This document shows, in pieces, positions 61,037 to 64,000 of a stretch of 64,000 bases of DNA. Positions within the stretch are counted from its first letter, which is position 1, and each line of letters opens with the position of its first letter. The notes beneath the pieces were generated by a model, which worked only from the letters and a program-made list of their open reading frames with translations, did no database searches and had not been told where the DNA came from. Source of the stretch: Glandiceps talaboti (lineage: Eukaryota > Hemichordata > Enteropneusta > Spengelidae); NCBI RefSeq assembly GCF_964340395.1, contig NC_135570.1, positions 7,697,822 to 7,761,821 on the forward strand, in the 5' to 3' direction. The position numbers and the translations under genes were made by a program.

Positions 61037-63489
61037 GTAGGTATAGAATACACAATGAACAATATTCCTTTTGGACTGACTTCTGCAAGTCTACCAAATA
61101 TACTTAATATTTATACAATCATTTATCATTTTCTACCAATTATTATGATATTATATTTAACATGTTTAATTATCATTATTCTATGGGTAATTGCACACAT
61201 GGAGGCTCTGTGCAGACCTCCAAACCCAAAGAGTTGTTATACCAAATTTTGCAGAAAAAAATAGACCTTTTCTCATATCAAAGCCGAATGCAGTGGCTGG
61301 TACACTCACAAAGGCTCAGACTTAATTAGCCTGTACTCTTGTGTTATGTCTGTACCTGTTGTCATACCGCCTAGCCCTTGAAACCAACTAGCTTGTGTTG
61401 AGAACATGAACATGTTGATATTTACAATTCAAAAATATGTACCCAATAACCAGATTACAACCATGATTACTTATTCAAATGAAGTCATTATGTAAATATA
61501 CACGCACAGCAGCGATGAACACAGGAGTAAACACGTGAAGCACCATGTATGACGACAGCTACTGATGTAACATAACATTGCAGTAAACAGGCTAAGACTT
61601 TACTTTAATATCAAAAAGCAAACAAAAATTTATCAACATTGAGAAGTAATAGTAACATTTCTTTGCAATGAATATTACAATACATTTTCACTGGTTGAGA
61701 AGACAATCAATTTTTGCTGTCAAACACTGAAATCAGTTTTTGAAAAAGGAGGTACTAAGTACTCAACTATCATGTGCTCACTGATGGTCAAAAGGCTTTA
61801 TTCTGAACAGCACTCCTAGTGGCCAAAACTATACAATCTTTTGTCTTTCTAATTACTGCTATAAAGGTGTACTGCATTAAATAGCACTCCCAGTGGCCAA
61901 ACCTATACAATCTTTTGTCTTTCTAATTACTGCTATAAAGGTGTACTGCATTAAATAGCACTCCCAGTGGCCAAACCTATACAATCTTTTGTCTTTCTAA
62001 TTACTGCTATAAAGGTGTACTGCCTTAAATAGCACTCCCAGTGGCCAAAACTATACAATCTTTTGTCTTTCTAATTACTGCTATAAAGGTGTACTGCATT
62101 AAATAGCACTCCTAGTGGTCAAACCTATACAATCTTTTGTCTTTCTAATTACTGCTATAAAGGTGTACTGCATTAAATAGCACTCCCAGTGGCCAAACCT
62201 ATACAATCTTTTGTCTTTCTAATTACTGCTATAAAGGTGTACTGCATTAAATAGCACTCCCAGTGGCCAAAACTATACAATCTTTTGTCTTTCTAATTAC
62301 TGCTATAAAGGTGTACTGCATTAAATAGCACTCCTAGTGGCCAAAACTATACAATCTTTTGTCTTTCTAATTACTGCTATAAGGTGTACTGCCTTAAATA
62401 GCACTCCTAGTGGTCAAACCTATACAATCTTTTGTCTTTGTGACTACTGCTATAAGGTGTCCTGCCTTTAATAGCACTCCTAGTGGCCAAAACTATACAA
62501 TCTTTTGTCTTTCTAATTACTGCTATAAGGTGTCCTGCCTTAAATAGCACTCCAAGTGGCCAAAACTATACAATCTTTTGTCTTTGTGACTATGCATACT
62601 TCATTCTTGTCAGGTCTGGTTATCATTCAGTCCAGCTGCCAGTGTGCTTGCTGAGTATTACAATGTCTCCACCAATTCTATTAATCTGGTCAGCTTGCTA
62701 CATATTTTCATACCAGTTCCAACAACTTTTATAGCAACATGGCTTTTAGATACATATGGTTTGAGACCATCAGTAAGTAGAATATTTTTCTTTTTCACGA
62801 TTCTTTAGATCAAATTACTGATAAAATGTGGTGATTGATTGCTCAATTGTTTGCCATGGTGATATAGGTCTGAAAATGGATGTATGCCATATGAAATTGA
62901 TAAAGAAATGTATTTCATGTCTTTAGTGTAAGTAAGACGATATCCCAATTATTTGTATGTGTTGAACTCAATTCTCTACAGACAAGGGAATTCATAATGT
63001 ATTATACGGTACACATTTCAAGCAGAATCCTCTTTCTCCCAACTTGTACTTAGTTGTGTACAAATAAATACCCCCTAGGGAGAAAAAGGAGTTTACACTT
63101 ATTCAATAAAAGGGCCTGCAGTGTTCTTCCATGCATCACTCATACCATTGAAAATTTTCTGTTTGTATTTCTGTATTTTACCCTGCTCATCATCTCTCTT
63201 GCAGTTATTAATTGGTTCTTTGTTCATGGCCATTGGAAGCATTATTCAACTTATTAGCACTTTGCATATCATTCCGTCGTCATGGCAGTTTGCTGTAGCT
63301 GCCATTGGACAAGTCTTCGCAGCAACCGTTAGTCCTATCTTTAATATTAGTCCAACAAAGATATCTGAGAAATGGTTTGGTGAGAGGGAACGATCTCTAG
63401 CCACTATGATTAACACTGCATCATATGGATTAGTATTAGGAAATCTTCTTACACCAATACTGGTCAAATATAAAGGTGTACAGTTTATG
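60842..63489 (+). CDS. SLC49A3/MFSD7-like MFS transporter gene (5' part)
   Basis: Three coding exons (60842-61036, 62614-62772, 63205-63489) join in phase 0 to the first 213 residues of a transporter whose relatives have about 500-560. Seen: cytosolic N-tail, transmembrane helices 1 to about 5, and the MFS loop motif. The best match by recalled pattern is SLC49A3, then FLVCR1/2 and SLC49A4. It is divergent from the carboxypeptidase gene. Confidence is high for SLC49 and moderate for the exact member. Confidence 0.82.
61195..61285 (+). repeat. Dispersed repeat (copy of 58885-58975)
   Basis: Shares ctctgtgcagacctccaaac, ccaaag, tataccaaattttgcagaaa and agacc with the copy upstream of the gene, same orientation. 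It lies within intron 1. Confidence 0.7.
61800..62600. repeat. 74-bp minisatellite in SLC49-like intron 1, about 11 copies
   Basis: The unit is taaatagcactcccagtggc, caaacctatacaatcttttg, tctttctaattactgctata, aaggtgtactgcat (74 bp; some copies 73). Copies differ by only a few bases, so the array is young. Its right edge lies about 15 bases from the acceptor region of exon 2 and may supply part of its upstream intron. Confidence 0.95.
62614..62772 (+). CDS. SLC49-like transporter, exon 2
   Basis: Acceptor cattcttgtcag, donor CCATCA/gtaagtag, 53 codons in phase 0. Encodes VWLSFSPAASVLAEYYNVST, NSINLVSLLHIFIPVPTTFI and ATWLLDTYGLRPS: the end of helix 1, helix 2 and the MFS loop 2-3 motif (D-x-x-G-x-R). 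Confidence 0.88.
63205..63489 (+). CDS. SLC49-like transporter, exon 3
   Basis: Acceptor catctctcttgcag, donor TTTATG/gtaagtgc, 95 codons in phase 0. Encodes LLIGSLFMAIGSIIQLISTL (helix 3), AVAAIGQVFAATVSPIFNIS (helix 4), PTKISEKWFGERERSLATMI and the following helix. K-x-x-x-x-W-F-x-x-x-x-R is shared with SLC49A3 and FLVCR proteins. By family these move haem, choline or other small molecules; the SLC49A3 substrate is poorly known, so no substrate is claimed. Further exons lie beyond the window. Confidence 0.9.
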
Positions 63490-63744
63490 GTAAGTGCTGG
63501 CAGCTGGCAACTATCCAAAGGGATTTGTAGATGTGTGGTGGGTGGGGGGGGGGAGGGGAGGTGTAGATGGGTGGTTATACTCCCAAGATTCCAGCTGGAG
63601 ATGTATTCCCCAGATTCAAAATCACTGACCTATTTCTTGGGACTTTATTGCTCTACTGTTTATATAGATCCATGTTTAGGGATTTTCCAGCCTTTTAGCC
63701 AAAATTTAGATCACAAGATTCATCGTTATTTGTTTTTCTATAAC

Positions 63745-63960
63745 TCACTGAATTAGTCTGTAAGGTATGCTGTGATGGGGCGCCCTCACACATCAGTCAA
63801 CCTTGGCCATAGCAAGTGTAGCTAGTGAAACAGTGCAGCGGAAACACTACAAACACGAGTGCAAATACCCCTGAGTAGCCACACTGGCACTCACATAGCA
63901 TGGGGTTCTGTTCTCATTACATATGCTTAACCAAAAACAGCAAATTTTTGCAAAGATCAT
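63745..63960 (+). repeat. Dispersed repeat family D, copy 3
   Basis: ctgtaaggtatgctgtgatg, gcgccctc, agtgcaaatacccctgag, cactggcactcacatagcat and ggggttctg match 36670-36800, 18570-18720 and the short block at 40848. This is the longest copy in the window. Confidence 0.7.
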
Positions 63961-64000
63961 CCTCTGCGATCATGTGCTTTCGTGTAAGAGAACAATTGTG

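Noticed and set aside
61037-61264. Continuation of transporter exon 1 as a 140-residue protein
   Set aside because: The in-phase donor at 61037 and the match of exon 2 to the family show this is intron read-through.

Overview
The window is nuclear DNA from an animal, most likely a marine invertebrate. The evidence is interrupted genes with GT-AG introns, very long AT-rich introns and spacers, many micro- and minisatellites, a Penelope-like retroelement, and gene families restricted to or typical of metazoans. I cannot name the species. Nothing looks bacterial, organellar or viral, and most open frames in the window are chance or repeat-encoded.

Four host genes can be supported. (1) A transmembrane (MACIT, COL13/23/25-type) collagen begins at 24023 and runs leftward on the minus strand. 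Two 5' exons are clear (23751-24023 and 23562-23652). The rest of the gene must lie in the repeat-rich DNA to the left, where only weak candidate exons are seen (8346-8378, 1925-1990). (2) A chondroitin sulfate N-acetylgalactosaminyltransferase is on the plus strand, with its whole coding region in one exon (34777-36396) and probably one 5' UTR exon near 33300-33500. (3) A secreted M14 metallocarboxypeptidase of the N/E subfamily is on the minus strand: seven coding exons between 58090 and 45013 that join in phase to 456 codons. (4) An MFS transporter of the SLC49 family, closest to SLC49A3/MFSD7, is on the plus strand. Its first three coding exons (60842-63489) are in the window and the gene continues past the right edge. 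Genes 3 and 4 are divergent, with about 2.7 kb between their start codons.

The other DNA is introns and spacers filled with repeats. A Penelope-like element (52108-53875) sits in carboxypeptidase intron 1. Its RT and GIY-YIG frame is open, its 5' part is missing, and 165-bp inverted copies of its 3' end flank it, with a hammerhead-like motif in each arm. At least five other long palindromic (foldback) elements are present (2985-3306, 8560-9185, 36870-37057, 39030-39405, 42249-42511). The 36870-37057 palindrome carries a near-canonical hammerhead core. An 829-bp element with 28-bp inverted ends (5243-6071) splits a 54-bp minisatellite that recurs inverted at 13020-13445. Many other tandem arrays and several dispersed repeat families are listed.

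The genes do not form a pathway. The only loose theme is extracellular and secretory-pathway biology: a membrane collagen, a Golgi glycosaminoglycan enzyme and a secreted peptidase. No new multi-gene system is evident. The most interesting signals are the palindromic retroelement architecture, the hammerhead-like sequences and the possible short spliced ORF inside the 5243-6071 element.
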